Positions 32,448-44,800 of a DNA stretch of 64,000 nucleotides are shown piece after piece. The notes below the pieces were generated by a model, which did not search any database, had not been told where the DNA came from, and was given only the letters and a program-made list of their open reading frames with translations. The stretch comes from Paraspadella gotoi. Lineage: Eukaryota > Chaetognatha. Position 1 is the stretch's first letter. Every line of letters starts with the position of its first letter. The stretch spans positions 2,573,858 to 2,637,857 of the forward strand of contig CM119270.1 of assembly GCA_051294375.1 (NCBI GenBank), in the 5' to 3' direction. A program made the position numbers and the translations under genes.

Positions 32448-33096
32448 GATAGAAAAAAAAGATGATGAAGAGGGAAAGGGTGATGAGAAGAGATGAGAGA
32501 GATGACGATGAGACGAGAGAGATGAGAGAGATACTGAGAGCACGAGAGAGTGAAGGAGAGGGAAGAACAACACTTTTCCTTTAAAACAAAATGTAGTGCT
32601 TACGAAAAATTTAAAAAATACCTCTGAAAGCGCTTTAATGAATCGAATGAGGGAGACGGGAGTAAAGAGATAAAAGACTTTGTTTTCAGTTTCGTTAATC
32701 GAAGCTATCACTGCAGAAGAAGTATGCACGCATGCGATGCGTGTAATGCATGCACAAACCAAACGCCTTTCTACTTCCCAATCAATCCACGCATACATAT
32801 TATAAGAGAGCTAAATGGGTACCTTAAGGAAGAATAGCAGGTTAAGACCTTAGCTTAGTGAGTATTTCATTATCAATTAGTCTAACAGCTAAATGACAAA
32901 AAGTTGCGAATTCGTGAAATGCTTGAAGAACATGAAATGACACAAGAACAGGAATTATATGACAAGTCAATGTCAATACGACCAAATTACAAATGAGACT
33001 TGATGAACTTCAAATTTGAAGTGTCTCAATCTTCAGATTCTTGGTTGTAGTCAAAAGGTTTCCGTCCTGTGAATAATATCACCGGTTTAGTTCTAA
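32448..33096. other. Unassigned stretch
   Basis: GATGAGA-rich purine start (32460-32545), then AT-rich sequence. A CATGCG-rich alternating purine-pyrimidine patch lies near 32722-32757. No gene supported. Confidence 0.45.
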
Positions 33097-33435
33097 ATTT
33101 GGCGTGTTGGAGAATTAAACTGTGCACTGTACGATGTAACCACAGAGCGCAAAACAATTAAACGGAAGAAGGAAAAAGGGAAGACAGGATTCTTAAGAAG
33201 AATTGAGAATTTTTTAACAAGGTCCAAAAGCGCGTTAGACGAGTCTGTAAAAACTGTATCGCAATTGTCTTCCCGGCGGCGAGCCCCGACTTCCCCTTCC
33301 ACTCTGCCGTCACTGGGCGAGGCGGTGTGAGGGATTCCCTCTTGGAGAGAGAGGACAGCGACGACGAAGCCAACGACGCTGGGAGCGCCGAAAAGCGGAT
33401 ATCAGAACGGGCCGATGAACGACAATTGGACGAGG
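33097..33435 (+). CDS. Possible coding exon, unidentified, with frame change
   Basis: Two + frames each stay open about 77 codons here: 33097-33327 (with KTGFLRRIENFLTRSKSALD in it, ending at TGA 33328) and about 33206-33435 (with LLEREDSDDEANDAG in it), which runs into a consensus donor GAGG|GTAAGG at 33436. A CCACAG acceptor at 33141-33145 could open the exon. Composition is exon-like and GC-rich against AT-rich flanks. The two frames together suggest one exon with an indel near 33325. No family recognised. Confidence 0.3.
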
Positions 33436-36400
33436 GTAAGGCCTTATACTTTTCCTCACACGTGTGTAATATTTCTATATGTCATCGTATAGGCTAGACT
33501 ACAAAGCTATATTGCGAGATAATAAACTGTCTAATTAAATTTTAAAGAAGCTTATGTGTGTATACTTTGCCAATCTTTTACAGCCCACTTTCTTACGAGA
33601 ACAAATAAAGGAAAATATGAAGATTAAAAAGAAACAAACTGGATTTCATGAAAACTCATGATTTGCAAGCTTTTAAAAATTGTCTAGGCCTATATAAACG
33701 AATAGGCACATTAAGACAGTTTTATTCTCCTTTTGTTCATAATTTACTGAAGAAATATATATTTTTTTTTTATTTTTTAAACCCTCTCGCTTGAATTTTT
33801 CAAATCATTGTTAGATTGTCAGTGAGCTGTCTAAAATAAAGTGTTGAGTGTACATTGTTTTTAAATAGTACGCGTAAAAATTGTTGATTTTTTAGGTTAG
33901 GTTGACTTAACTCGATATAACCGGTGGCGTGCGAAGTATTTAAGAGTTTAAGTAATACTTTCTCCAAGTAAATTAATCATGTCCGATATTCCCTTGCTCT
34001 CCAGGAGATTAGTCTGAATTATGGGACCAAAAAACTTTGAACATTCCTAAATATATATATAAGTTCTCTCTGATACTAGAGATAGTTCATGACGCATAAC
34101 GTTATGAAAAATATGCATAGAGCCTAAAGACTACTCAACGTTCAAAACAATATATTGAAATAGTAGTTTCATTATATAATTATTCTGTGTATTTTATCTG
34201 AGAGATCGTATCATGTTATTCCTGCCTTCATAAATTTAGTATACTTTTTCGTTCGTTATATTTGCAGTTGAGGTTCTGTTTGTTGATATCATAATTTACA
34301 AATATACAAAATTTACGTTTTTTCAGCTATTTTAATTGGTCATTATTTTCTTCTCTCTTATTGATATGTCGTCTCCATTCTCATTGACGAGCGACTAATA
34401 TAATTATTAATGTACTCTCAAATAAATTAGATATAATACTATTTCGCACAACTTGTGAAGTGGGTCAAGGCATCTTAAATTTTACATTGCGAACCTCTTC
34501 TCTGGGAAAGACGATCCTGACGTGACTTCTGGCTTTGGAGGGTTTTAAAAAATTCACCACAATTTATTTAGATACATTTGAGATAGTGAAAAACAAATTT
34601 TTAGTCGCGCAGGACCGTTGATTCCCCGCATAAATCATCCCCAAATTTGCTGGGCTTAATTTTAGGCTATAATTTATTTAAATTAATAGTAATGGTTTGA
34701 TATCCGCCACAGTTCTGTTCGTGTCTCTATATATAAAAAAAATATATGCTTCCATTAGTTTCGCTTTAGTGTTTCAGACCATATATCGATCCTAATCCTT
34801 GATCCTGATCCTGTATAAATACATTGCATTCCTGAAAAAAGCCAAGCCAACTTGCCCACTAATACAGACTAAAAATAATAAGTTATAATAAAATATGTTA
34901 TTAGAAATTAATTAAGTTCATAATTTCGAGGACGAAATTTGTTTAATTTCTGTTACGTCGGAGAAATGCTGCCATGCGTTAGTGACATACGTGGTATGAA
35001 TTCCTCGAAAGATTGGGCAACCATCGATGGGGTCACCGTTTTATTTAATTGCCCTCTAGATAGATATAGAAAGAAAAACATAATCTGAAGAAAACTGGAA
35101 TATCGGCGATATTACCCCCAGAATAACTTATATTACGGCTAAGGTGTATCTGCACCATCGAATATAGACACTCTCGTGTTGTGCAATATAGTCGAGGTTA
35201 TACTTTTGACCTACTCACCGGCTTAAGATATGGATGGAATAGTCGACAGATAGATTGCGGACATGAGTAACTGCTTGTTCTTGCCATCCACCAATCACTG
35301 AAGAAAACCAGTTGGGCGACGAATTCCTTGTTTGAACCATTAAATCAGTTGATCGTATTGTCCACATTAGGTGTTTGTGTTTGAACTAAACCTAAAAAAC
35401 TAAAGATTTTTACTTATTTTTATACGGTTTACTTATTTAACCCAGTGGAAACTGTTAAAATTAAAATTTTAGTTTTAAACATAAATTTTGATCTGTGTCA
35501 TATCTCCTAATTACCTGTTTTCTTAGCGATTAGAATCTTGTCCCCTTTGGTCTTGCGCGTGGGTGTACTCAGACAAGAGATCATTTCCACCAATGAGGGA
35601 AAAATAAATCGCAATCGATTCGTATTACCTCAAGCTTTCGGCAATATATCACATGAAGTGCAATTAGTTAGCCATACTTTACTAGTAGAAAAAGAAAAAA
35701 ATACGCCGTCGGTTTTTGAAGAGAATTTATTAAATTGTATTATCTAAATATAGAAGAAAAAATAAATAAATGGAATCGAGTGGATTAATTAAAGAAACTT
35801 ATTTTTAAAAATCAAACGGACCTTACGCAATATCAAATTGATTTCAAAAATCAAATTATTTAGTTCAATTGTTGGAATGAATCAAAATCTATGCGAATAT
35901 TTTAAGTTTAAGTGAAAGAATTGCGCGTTATGTCGCCGCTATTTTTAACCAATTCATTTCCTGTCCACCATGTTAGGCCGGAGTTAAAGAATGTTCTATA
36001 AAAAGTAAAAGTATATATTTAGCTGTAAGTTGATAGTAGAAATTATAAGAAAGCAGTAATGTTTTTAAAAAAATTTACATCTAGCATGTTCGCAGGGCCA
36101 ATATGGAGCAAGAGGAGGAACGTCCGAACCATACTGTGATCATTTGTGGGTTTTGAAGGGAGTGATTTGCGTGAGAGAAGAAATAGGCTAAAATTTGTCG
36201 TCACAACTTGATTTTGAGCGTTCTTTTTTTTTAAAATTTTAACTTACGTCAAAAATAGTCTCGTGCCCACATGGTTTGGGCAAGGCTCCGACATACTTGT
36301 GTCGGCATTACTGTGTGAAGTTCTACATACCTGTAATAAGACCACCCCATGGGAGGCCAAAGGCCAGCAGTTGTTAGCTGAGCGTCTTAATGTGTTTAGG

Positions 36401-38391
36401 ATAGCCGTACTATTTGAGGGCGAGAATCAAGGATTCTCGGCCATCGCTCATCTAAAATAATCACAGTCTAGTTCTACTTAAAGATATATATTTGTGGATT
36501 CACCTTACTAATAAAAATCAGTATTAATAGATATACATATAGTACATGTTATCATAAATTCAAATTTTTAGACCGTTTTTCAACGAATCTTTTAATTTAC
36601 GGGTTTTGCGCAGCGCAATAAGCAGAGTTTGCCGCCAGGTATATCGCTTCTGCGTGCTATTAGGCATTTCAAATTCCCAAATTCCCGCCGAGGAGAAATA
36701 TATTTGTAATGTTTATGTGAGAAGTAATTTTACCTCGATTTTCCATTCTCTCCCCAATCTTCCGTAGCCGTTCCTTCATTGCTTGATTTAAGAATTAGAA
36801 ATGCATGGCTCATTACCTTATTGACTAAAATGACTATCTCCGTTTCATAGAGTGGCGATCTAAGAAGACACCACCTCCTCAAATAAATTAAGTATCTTAT
36901 GTTATTTATGTTATTAAAAAAAAAATGAAACTTACTGCCAAATGAGAAGACTCAAGAATTATTCGTTTCATAGCCATTCTTGAAGGTTGTGAATTTAATT
37001 ATCTAAAACTGGCCGAAAATATAAATAAAACGTTTGAATCGAATATAAATTTTATTATGATAGCGTGAAAGAGCAGCAGACTATTAAACACGATTCGAAA
37101 TAACTGATTCATATAATTATAATTGTTCTGTTCATCGTCCCGCCAAAACTTCTGAGACGAGAGAGACCCTACTATTCCCATTGTGTGTAACGTTCTGCAT
37201 ATAGGTAAAGTCGTATTAATTGTAGAAAGTTTATAATGTCGCATTTGTAAAAATTTTTCATATTTTTAAAATTTTGTAGACTTACAATCGAGTATTCCAC
37301 AATTTGTGGGCATTCCAAAAAAATATGTCTCGTTATCAGGCCTTTGGCCATTTAGGGGATGCGTACATTCTAAGTTCTCTTGTCAATAAATGTTCTAGAA
37401 TTTCAAATGCCGGTTTAACCGTTGAAATGCAATTGATAATGTTAGAGTTTACTGACGTAAATAGATCGCAAACTTAGCCAGGCCATGTGCCACCAAGGTA
37501 GTCCGGCCCAACTGTTGATCCCAATTTCGCAGGCGACCTTAAGGTAAGAAATTAGAATTAATGGTTTAACCCCTCATTCGATGTGAAAATAAGGATAATT
37601 TTGCCGCTGAAGATACCGTCTGCCCATCTGGTCTCTTGCGTTTGACTGGCGGGACAAGAACGAAGTAAATCTCCAATTAATTCCCTGTCTGAGATGTCAC
37701 GATTAACTCGCCCCAAAATTTCCTAAACCTTGTCTTACCATTCTGAAACAGGCATTCTCTTCATATATGTTTTCAGATGTGAAAACTAAGAGCAAATTCA
37801 AAATGCGTAATATTTAAACCTATAGCCCAACCGGTAGCGAATGCGCTCTAAGTTTTCCAACCCAAAATCTTCGACGTCTTATTAGAGCTGAAGCGATTGT
37901 TCGCAAATAACCCTGAAAATTTGTATTTATATTTTTTACACCAGTGATCCTGGAGTCTCGACAGATAAACTTCCAGAATATATAATAACTATATATACTA
38001 TTCGGTGTAACATTTTCTTTCGGTATGAGTGAGGCGCGAGAGTGTACAATATGTAGTTACACACCACAGAATAACCCTTTTTGCTATCATAATGCGATTA
38101 CCAACACTTGGCCAGTACAGGAGGATCCTAAGGTTCTGAAGGAAAATGAAATGAAATGAGCCACTATTTTTTTATTACCATGTTTTCAAAGAAAGTTTCC
38201 ATAACAGAGATAGACGCGATTAATAAATTCATCCTAAAAGATGTTTCTCCGTTAATTTTGTTGTAATAATTCCACTAAACATAAACAAAAGGACTTGAAT
38301 ACGCTAGCAAAGGAAAATATTAATAAAATCAGGAAAACATGGTATGATCGACGTGGAGCTCAAGTTCCAAAGTTTCGAAATCTCGTTTATT
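33436..38391. other. Repeat-poor AT-rich block, no gene identified
   Basis: About 5 kb of AT-rich DNA almost free of microsatellites, in contrast with the rest of the window. Short frames at 35538-35747, 36263-36460 and 36999-37244 have ordinary composition but no known motif. It could be introns downstream of the possible exon at 33.1-33.4 kb, or intergenic DNA. Confidence 0.45.
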
Positions 38392-38870
38392 AACCCGTCG
38401 TCGCTTTAATATCCGATTCTTCTTGCGGAGGACGCAAACATTTTTCGAACGAACCCGTTGGGGGACTTGACTTCTTTTTTTTATTCTGCCGCATTGGAAA
38501 GGAAGATCGCACTTTTCGATCCCTGGAGTCGGAAGATAAACTTCTTTGCGCCAGTCGGTTCGATACTCCCGTCTTTTTCTTTTTATTCTTGTTTATTAAT
38601 CCCTTCCACTAATGTTTGTTTTTTACTGCGCAGTCGTTTTGATAATCCTTTATTCTTTTTATTCTTTTATTAAATACCTTTCCCTAATGTGTTTTTCTAA
38701 TGCGCAGTCGCGTTTTGATACCTCCCTTGTCCTCTTTTAATTTATTATTTTATTACATACCTTTCCTAATGTTGTTTCTTCTATTGCAGCGCAGTCGGAA
38801 TTTGCATACTCCTCGTCTTTTATCTTTTTGATTCTTTTATTATATACCGTTACCTTGGTATCTCAATGCA
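38392..38870 (-). repeat. Inverted-pair repeat D, right copy
   Basis: Reverse complement of 13612-14156: the unique end comes first (GTCGTCGCTTTAATATCCGAT, about 38397-38418, and AACCCGTTGGGG), then tandem units with GCGCAGTCG and CTTTTTATTCTTTTATTA. The pair lies 24 kb apart in opposite orientation. Confidence 0.8.
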
Positions 38871-39530
38871 TATTCATGTTCGGTTCTTTTTCTCCTATCT
38901 TACCATCATATTTCTACTCTTCTATCTTCTTCGGAGAACTTTAGTCAGAGCATATTAGTGAACTGCTATCATTTGGTCTGTAAAGTAGATCACTTTACCT
39001 TATTACCACTGATCCTCATTTTTCTCGTTTAATTCTAATNNNNNNNNNNNNNNNNNNNNNNNNNCATATCTTTCTAGTTTTACCACTTCCCCTCTCCCTC
39101 TCTCTCATTCTACCCCTTCCCCTCTCCCTCTCTCTCTTTTTGCCCCATTCCCTTCTCCCTCTCTAGTATCTCTTTCATCTTTCTTTCTTTTTATTCTGCT
39201 TTCTTTTTTTCTCTGTCTCGACTTAAAAAAAAAGGAAATGAAAGAAAGATCAGACGTTTAACTTATTCTAAAAGTAAATGTTTATCTTTTCGCGTTAAAA
39301 TCGGTTTTCTCTCTCTTTCTCTCTCTCTCTCTCTCTCNNNNNNNNNNGATCATTTTCATCTTTCAACGAAACTTAAAAGATGCGAAAGTTATTTCCCTTT
39401 ACAAGTTTTCACTAAATCAAGAAAATCATTTTCTCAAGTTATGTATGGATTTATGTTTTTATTTATTTATTTATGGATTTATGTATGGATTTTCCAAATT
39501 AAAGTTTCTATTTAGGATTCAAAAATTGGT
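38871..39530. other. C/T-rich and AT-rich stretch with two gaps
   Basis: Placeholder gaps near 39041-39064 and at 39338-39347, each beside C/T-rich or TC-repeat DNA. No gene. Confidence 0.5.
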
Positions 39531-39605
39531 AAAACGATAATACAAATTATCCATTCAATAAATAAATAAGCTATCCCACCCCGTCTAGCTATGGATGGGT
39601 ACCTT
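39531..39605 (-). repeat. Dispersed repeat family R1, short copy
   Basis: AAATTATCCATTCAATAAAT and AAGCTATCCCA match the core of the copy in PNP intron 4 in the same orientation. The rest of the element is missing or diverged. Confidence 0.4.
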
Positions 39606-40299
39606 GCAACCTTTTGACAAAGGCTACAGAATGAGCCTCTTCAAATTACTTGTAATCCTTTAATTCTGTCTTCCTTAATATTTCCTTCATATTAATTGTA
39701 ATCCTTTAATTCTATCATCCTTAATATTTCCTTCATATTTCCTTAATTCTATACTAATACCAATTCCCCTTAAAACTCTTTAATGTATTTTCCACTCTCT
39801 CTCTGTCTTTCTCTCCTTTCACATTCTCTCTCTCTCTATCTCTCAGGCTCTCTATCATCTCTCTCAGATGCTCTTCTCTCTCTCTCTGCTCTCTCTCTTC
39901 CTCTCTCTGCTCTCCTCGTCTCATCTCTCTCTCTCTCGTCTCTCATCTCCTCTCGGTCTCATCTGTCTAACGACTCTTGTTTTCCCTTGATTTAAAAAAT
40001 TTAGCAGCGAACTATTGTTTTCGATTCGGAATTGTCGAAAATCAAAACACAAACAATCCAAGTTATACTCTCCATCTTCTTCATACTGCCTGTTCTCTCT
40101 ACTATCTCCAATCGTCTCTCTGCTCTCTCTCTCTCACACACACAACACTTCCTCCTCGAGGGCCATCCTTTACCGCAGTACATATCTGGGAGACGGCGAA
40201 ACGACTACAACAACACAACAACAGGTTATCTTTCCCTTTTGTTTGTCTTCACTTTCAAAACAAAAACATTTGAGAGAAAAACAAAAGACTTGAAGGTGC
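39606..40299. other. Unassigned stretch with TC-rich runs
   Basis: TC-rich block at 39797-39960, then ordinary sequence with overlapping short frames (39977-40293) of unknown nature, ending at a gap. Confidence 0.45.
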
Positions 40300-40484
40300 N
40301 NNNNNNNNNNNNNNNNNNNNNNNNNNNNNNNNNNNNNNNNNNNNNNNNNNNNNNNNNNNNNNNNNNNNNNNNNNNNNNNNNNNNNNNNNNNNNNNNNNNN
40401 NNNNNNNNNNNNNNNNNNNNNNNNNNNNNNNNNNNNNNNNNNNNNNNNNNNNNNNNNNNNNNNNNNNNNNNNNNNNNNNNNNNN
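40300..40484. other. Assembly gap (185 N)
   Basis: Sized run of N, followed at once by (AAGG)n sequence, which probably caused it. Confidence 0.98.
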
Positions 40485-40795
40485 AAGGAAGGAAGGAAGG
40501 AAGGAATGAAGAAAGGAATGAATGAAGGTAAGAAAATAAAAAACGTAAGTAGAGAAGAAAAGAAAATATTCGTTAATTTTTTTTTAAATCGACATCTTCG
40601 ACAAAATGTAAAAAATCGCCAAAGTCATCAGAGATAAGTTAATAATATTTATCATTATATCATCCGAAAAAGGATTTTTTTTCACGAAAGAAAAAAAAAA
40701 GGGTTTAATTTTTAAAAGACTTTCGAACGAGATATAATCGTACACATTAACCATATTAATCTACCCACATCCCTGTGAAGCCTTGTCTGATGCCA
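40485..40795. other. (AAGG)n start, then AT-rich DNA
   Basis: AAGG tetramers to about 40505, then A/T-rich sequence. No gene. Confidence 0.5.
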
Positions 40796-41000
40796 NNNNN
40801 NNNNNNNNNNNNNNNNNNNNNNNNNNNNNNNNNNNNNNNNNNNNNNNNNNNNNNNNNNNNNNNNNNNNNNNNNNNNNNNNNNNNNNNNNNNNNNNNNNNN
40901 NNNNNNNNNNNNNNNNNNNNNNNNNNNNNNNNNNNNNNNNNNNNNNNNNNNNNNNNNNNNNNNNNNNNNNNNNNNNNNNNNNNNNNNNNNNNNNNNNNNN
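40796..41000. other. Assembly gap (205 N)
   Basis: Sized run of N. Confidence 0.98.
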
Positions 41001-41020
41001 CTTGGCGGCACCGTCTCAAA

Positions 41021-41046
41021 CCGGAAGTGACGCAGTCCGCCACGTG
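41021..41046. promoter_or_regulatory. ETS-like and E-box-like sites in a CpG patch
   Basis: CCGGAAGTGACG (41021-41032) matches an ETS-family consensus and CACGTG (41041-41046) a canonical E-box, inside a CpG-rich 100 bp patch (41001-41100) beside a gap. Such combinations occur in housekeeping promoters, but no first exon was found nearby. Confidence 0.2.
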
Positions 41047-41129
41047 GCGTCGTCCCCGACCGGCGTCAACCGGCGTCGTAAAAAGCGAAGGCGTCATAAC
41101 TTTGTTATGAACAATTATTAATGGTCGGG

Positions 41130-41132
41130 GAG

Positions 41133-41173
<41 letters not shown>

Positions 41174-41272
41174 TCCCTTTATTCTGTGTCGGATAAAAAT
41201 GCCTTAGAAGACGACGGCGACTACGACTACAATAATAACAACTACGATGACGACGACGACGACGACGAAATG
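41130..41272. repeat. (ACG)n microsatellites
   Basis: GAC/ACG triplets at 41131-41172 and again at 41245-41270, with mixed triplets between. Confidence 0.9.
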
Positions 41273-41787
41273 GCGTTAAGGTTCCCGCGCTTTTCGTCCA
41301 CAACCAAAGTCTTTTTCTTTCTTTCGATTTGTGTCAACACTTTTTCTTCTTTTCTTTTTCTCTTTTGTCTCTAAAATCTTTCGACCCACGTTGTTCTCTT
41401 CATCTTTAAAACTTAAAAACTTTGAAACTAAAACGATCAATGATCAATCCTTCACTTTTCTATTTCCCCTTTCTCTCTCTTTAAACTTCTATCTTTCTCT
41501 CCTGACCTCTCTTTACCTCTTAAACCTTCATCCTCCTCTTTCCTCTCTTTTCTTTTCCTCTCTTCTCGCTCTTACCTTCTTTACTTCCTCCTCCCGTCCC
41601 TTCCCCTCTTCCTTCCTACTCTCCTCCCTCCTCTTCTCTCTCCTACTCTCCTCCCCCTCTCTCTCTCCCTCTCCCTCTCTTCTCTTCCCTTTCCCTCTGT
41701 TATCGCACCCTTATGATGACGCCTTGACAAGGGAGAGTAAACCCTTCCCGTTTTTTCCATTGATTAAAAAACTTCCTCAATCACGAG

Positions 41788-41823
<36 letters not shown>
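41273..41823. other. C/T-rich stretch ending in (TC)n at a gap
   Basis: Polypyrimidine-rich sequence with a long low-complexity frame (Leu/Ser/Phe), ending in a TC run at 41790-41823 that leads into the gap. No gene. Confidence 0.6.
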
Positions 41824-42259
41824 NNNNNNNNNNNNNNNNNNNNNNNNNNNNNNNNNNNNNNNNNNNNNNNNNNNNNNNNNNNNNNNNNNNNNNNNNNNNN
41901 NNNNNNNNNNNNNNNNNNNNNNNNNNNNNNNNNNNNNNNNNNNNNNNNNNNNNNNNNNNNNNNNNNNNNNNNNNNNNNNNNNNNNNNNNNNNNNNNNNNN
42001 NNNNNNNNNNNNNNNNNNNNNNNNNNNNNNNNNNNNNNNNNNNNNNNNNNNNNNNNNNNNNNNNNNNNNNNNNNNNNNNNNNNNNNNNNNNNNNNNNNNN
42101 NNNNNNNNNNNNNNNNNNNNNNNNNNNNNNNNNNNNNNNNNNNNNNNNNNNNNNNNNNNNNNNNNNNNNNNNNNNNNNNNNNNNNNNNNNNNNNNNNNNN
42201 NNNNNNNNNNNNNNNNNNNNNNNNNNNNNNNNNNNNNNNNNNNNNNNNNNNNNNNNNNN
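41824..42259. other. Assembly gap (436 N)
   Basis: Sized run of N. Confidence 0.98.
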
Positions 42260-42282
42260 AAAAAAGTATGGAATTGAGGAAA

Positions 42283-42427
42283 TTACTATGATAACGAGGC
42301 TTGACGGGAGTCTGTTACGAGCGTTTGTAAAATCATATGTGCTACAATGCNNNNNNNNNNTACTATGATAACGAGGACTGACGGGAGTCTGTGACGAGCG
42401 TTTGTAAAATTATATGTGCTACAATGC
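42283..42427. repeat. Same 67-bp sequence on both sides of a 10-N gap
   Basis: 42283-42350 and 42361-42427 both run from TACTATGATAACGAGG to ATGTGCTACAATGC with only a few differences. This is most likely one locus placed twice by scaffolding. Confidence 0.8.
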
Positions 42428-42546
42428 TTAATGTGCAAATCTAGTTGCACACGATTCAATTGAAAACGAAAAAAAGTATATCGAAGTGTGAGAGGCCACA
42501 AGAAAGGTTGATGGTGTTAAAAGGGAATGAAAATGTTGGAGTGACT

Positions 42547-42548
42547 GT

Positions 42549-42592
<44 letters not shown>

Positions 42593-42600
42593 TTGTTGTT
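42547..42600. repeat. (TTG)n microsatellite
   Basis: About 17 TTG triplets; the Gln-rich minus frame over it is not a gene. Confidence 0.93.
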
Positions 42601-42746
42601 TAAGGAATTGCTCAAACTTGGTGAGGAAAAAGGTTTTCAGATTTATCTCTGACTCAAATGATTCCATGATTCCATGAGCTGATGATCACCGTTTTGACGG
42701 ATCCTGGAATTCGTTCCAGAATAATATTAACGACTGAAAAGAAAAT

Positions 42747-42975
42747 NNNNNNNNNNNNNNNNNNNNNNNNNNNNNNNNNNNNNNNNNNNNNNNNNNNNNN
42801 NNNNNNNNNNNNNNNNNNNNNNNNNNNNNNNNNNNNNNNNNNNNNNNNNNNNNNNNNNNNNNNNNNNNNNNNNNNNNNNNNNNNNNNNNNNNNNNNNNNN
42901 NNNNNNNNNNNNNNNNNNNNNNNNNNNNNNNNNNNNNNNNNNNNNNNNNNNNNNNNNNNNNNNNNNNNNNNNNNN
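42747..42975. other. Assembly gap (229 N)
   Basis: Sized run of N. Confidence 0.98.
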
Positions 42976-43265
42976 ACGCAGCCGACTCTGCCGACGCCGC
43001 CGCCCTTCACCGTCAACACCTTGGAAACGTTCACCCCTGTCACAACGAGTCGCGAATGTGAAGCTTTGGATTTTAACAGCAGATTTTCACGAGCAGTTTT
43101 ACTGCCGGCACACTTTGTTTAAACTGATTAATATAAGTTAAAAATTAAGACTGGTTGATACCAAGATATAATTTTAATAATACTTCTATCTCAATCATTA
43201 ATAATTAATAATTATATTAATATTATATTATCATAAATATAATTGCAAAATTAACGGAGAGTTGA
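42976..43265. other. Short GC patch then AT-rich DNA
   Basis: 42976-43121 has ordinary codon-like composition (a frame ending TTSRECEALDFNSRFSRAVL and a few more residues before TAA at 43120-43122), then AT-rich sequence. It could be the tail of an exon hidden by the gap. No family recognised. Confidence 0.25.
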
Positions 43266-43288
43266 TAATTTTATTTACTTAACAATCA

Positions 43289-43504
43289 TTTCTTTCTTTC
43301 TTTATCTCTGTCTTTGTTATCTTCCTTCCTTCCTTATCTCTCTATATCCGTTTATTTCTTTCTTTCTTTCTTTCTGTCTGACTGTCTGTCTGTTTTTCTG
43401 TCTTTCTTTCTGTCTGTCTGTCTTTATTTCTTTCTCTCTTTCTTTCTGTCTTTCTTTCTTGCTTGCTTTTTTTATTTCTTTCTTTCTTTCTTTCTGTCTC
43501 TCTG

Positions 43505-43575
<71 letters not shown>

Positions 43576-43595
43576 CTCTTTCTTTCTTTCTTTAC
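43289..43595. repeat. (TTTC)n and (TCTG)n microsatellite block
   Basis: Long TTTC and TCTG tetramer runs, giving long Phe-Leu-Ser frames on + and Lys-Glu-Arg frames on -, none of them genes. Confidence 0.93.
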
Positions 43596-43667
43596 CCAGC
43601 TGACCCTCAAACCCCGACCGCGTCTTCCCCCTCGACGCAGAAACGCTTCCCAAGACGGGACCACGAC

Positions 43668-43964
43668 GCAAAGAGAGAAAGAGAGANNNNNNNNNNNNNN
43701 NNNNNNNNNNNGAAGGAGAGGAGAGTACGAGAGAGAGAAAGACGAGAGAATGAGAGAAAGAGATGAGAGAGAGAGAAATGAGAGAGAGAGAGAGAGAGAG
43801 GGAAAACTTATTTTTAGACGCATTATAATTCACAACTAGTTGTATGCAATATCAAGAGATAAGAGAGAGAGAGAGAGAGAGAGAGAAGAGAAGATCCGAG
43901 AGGGAAGAGGACGAGGGAAAAAGTGGTGAGGAACTGGGCCGAGATGCGAGAGAATTAGCTTACG

Positions 43965-44022
<58 letters not shown>

Positions 44023-44035
44023 GTCTCTCCTCTCT
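43668..44035. repeat. GA tracts, 25-N gap and (TC)n tract
   Basis: GA runs at 43722-43800 and 43863-43890, with a gap at about 43687-43711, then a TC run at 43966-44035. The opposite dinucleotide tracts can pair with each other. Confidence 0.85.
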
Positions 44036-44589
44036 CTCCAATCCCTTCCTCCGTTTTCAAATCACGCACATAATAACGCACCTAATTGGAAGCTGAATTG
44101 TGCGAAATTGATTTCATACATTTATCCTCCTCTCTGAGGGATTTCACGTTTGATACGGCTTTGAGATAGAAGACGACGACGACGACCGACGACGGACGAC
44201 GACGAGCGAGCGAACGACAGAGAGATTGAATGTTATGTGGAGCGGTTTTGAAACGCAAGAGGGCAAAAGCGTGGAGCGAGAAATAGGGGGAGAGAGGGTG
44301 AAGGAAGGAAAGGGGACGTGGGTGAGAAGGGAAAAAGAGTGGGATCGGAGAAGGAAAAGGGAGAAAGAAAATAGAAAGAGAAGACAAGGAAGAAAAGATT
44401 ATGATAGAATTATTCTTTGATAATTAAGGTCAGGAAGAAATGAGATATAAAGTTTTAGTTTGTCAAATTGTATTATATAAATATGTATAATTAAAATATG
44501 CAAGCAAAATGATAGAGTTAATAAAAAAGATATGAGGAAAAAGTGAGAAGCTATGAACAAGATGTGAGTGGTCTTTTCATACATAAAAC

Positions 44590-44800
44590 ATTTTTTTGGA
44601 ATATTATACCATTCATTGATTAGGAAGCCAAGGTACTGTGGGAGTGAATAAACGAAGACTGTAGAGAGTCGTGATTATAATTATCATTGTAGATTGATGA
44701 ATGCTTAAACCACAAAGCCTGTCCAAATCAGGGGCCCAAGATACTAGCTTATTTAATAAATGAATGTAAATTCTTATATTTGGTTGTACTCAATTCATAA
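44590..44800 (+). repeat. Dispersed repeat family R1, longest copy
   Basis: Contains AAGCCTGTCCAAATCAGGGG and AGCTTATTTAATAAATG, then TTGGTTGTACTCAA. The opposite-strand copy is in PNP intron 4, and another same-strand copy is within duplication C copy 2. The segment upstream (ACCATTCATTG..., about 44608-44700) is shared only with the C copy, so the element boundary is unclear. Confidence 0.55.

Noticed and set aside
34925-35040. Possible gypsy-type LTR start (TTCGAGGACGAA followed by TGTTACGTC)
   Set aside because: No matching second LTR, primer-binding site or pol frame was found around it. The short word match is not enough.
41331-42368. 345-codon + frame
   Set aside because: Composed of C/T-rich low-complexity sequence, a TC repeat and 436 N.
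42428-42667. Poly-Gln frame on the minus strand
   Set aside because: Produced by the (TTG)n microsatellite and unsupported on either side.
42676-42712. CTGATGA as a second hammerhead core
   Set aside because: No GAAA box or pairing stems follow at the right distance.
43317-43839. Long Lys-Glu-Arg and Phe-Leu-Ser frames on both strands
   Set aside because: They are direct translations of TTTC/GAAA and GA microsatellites.
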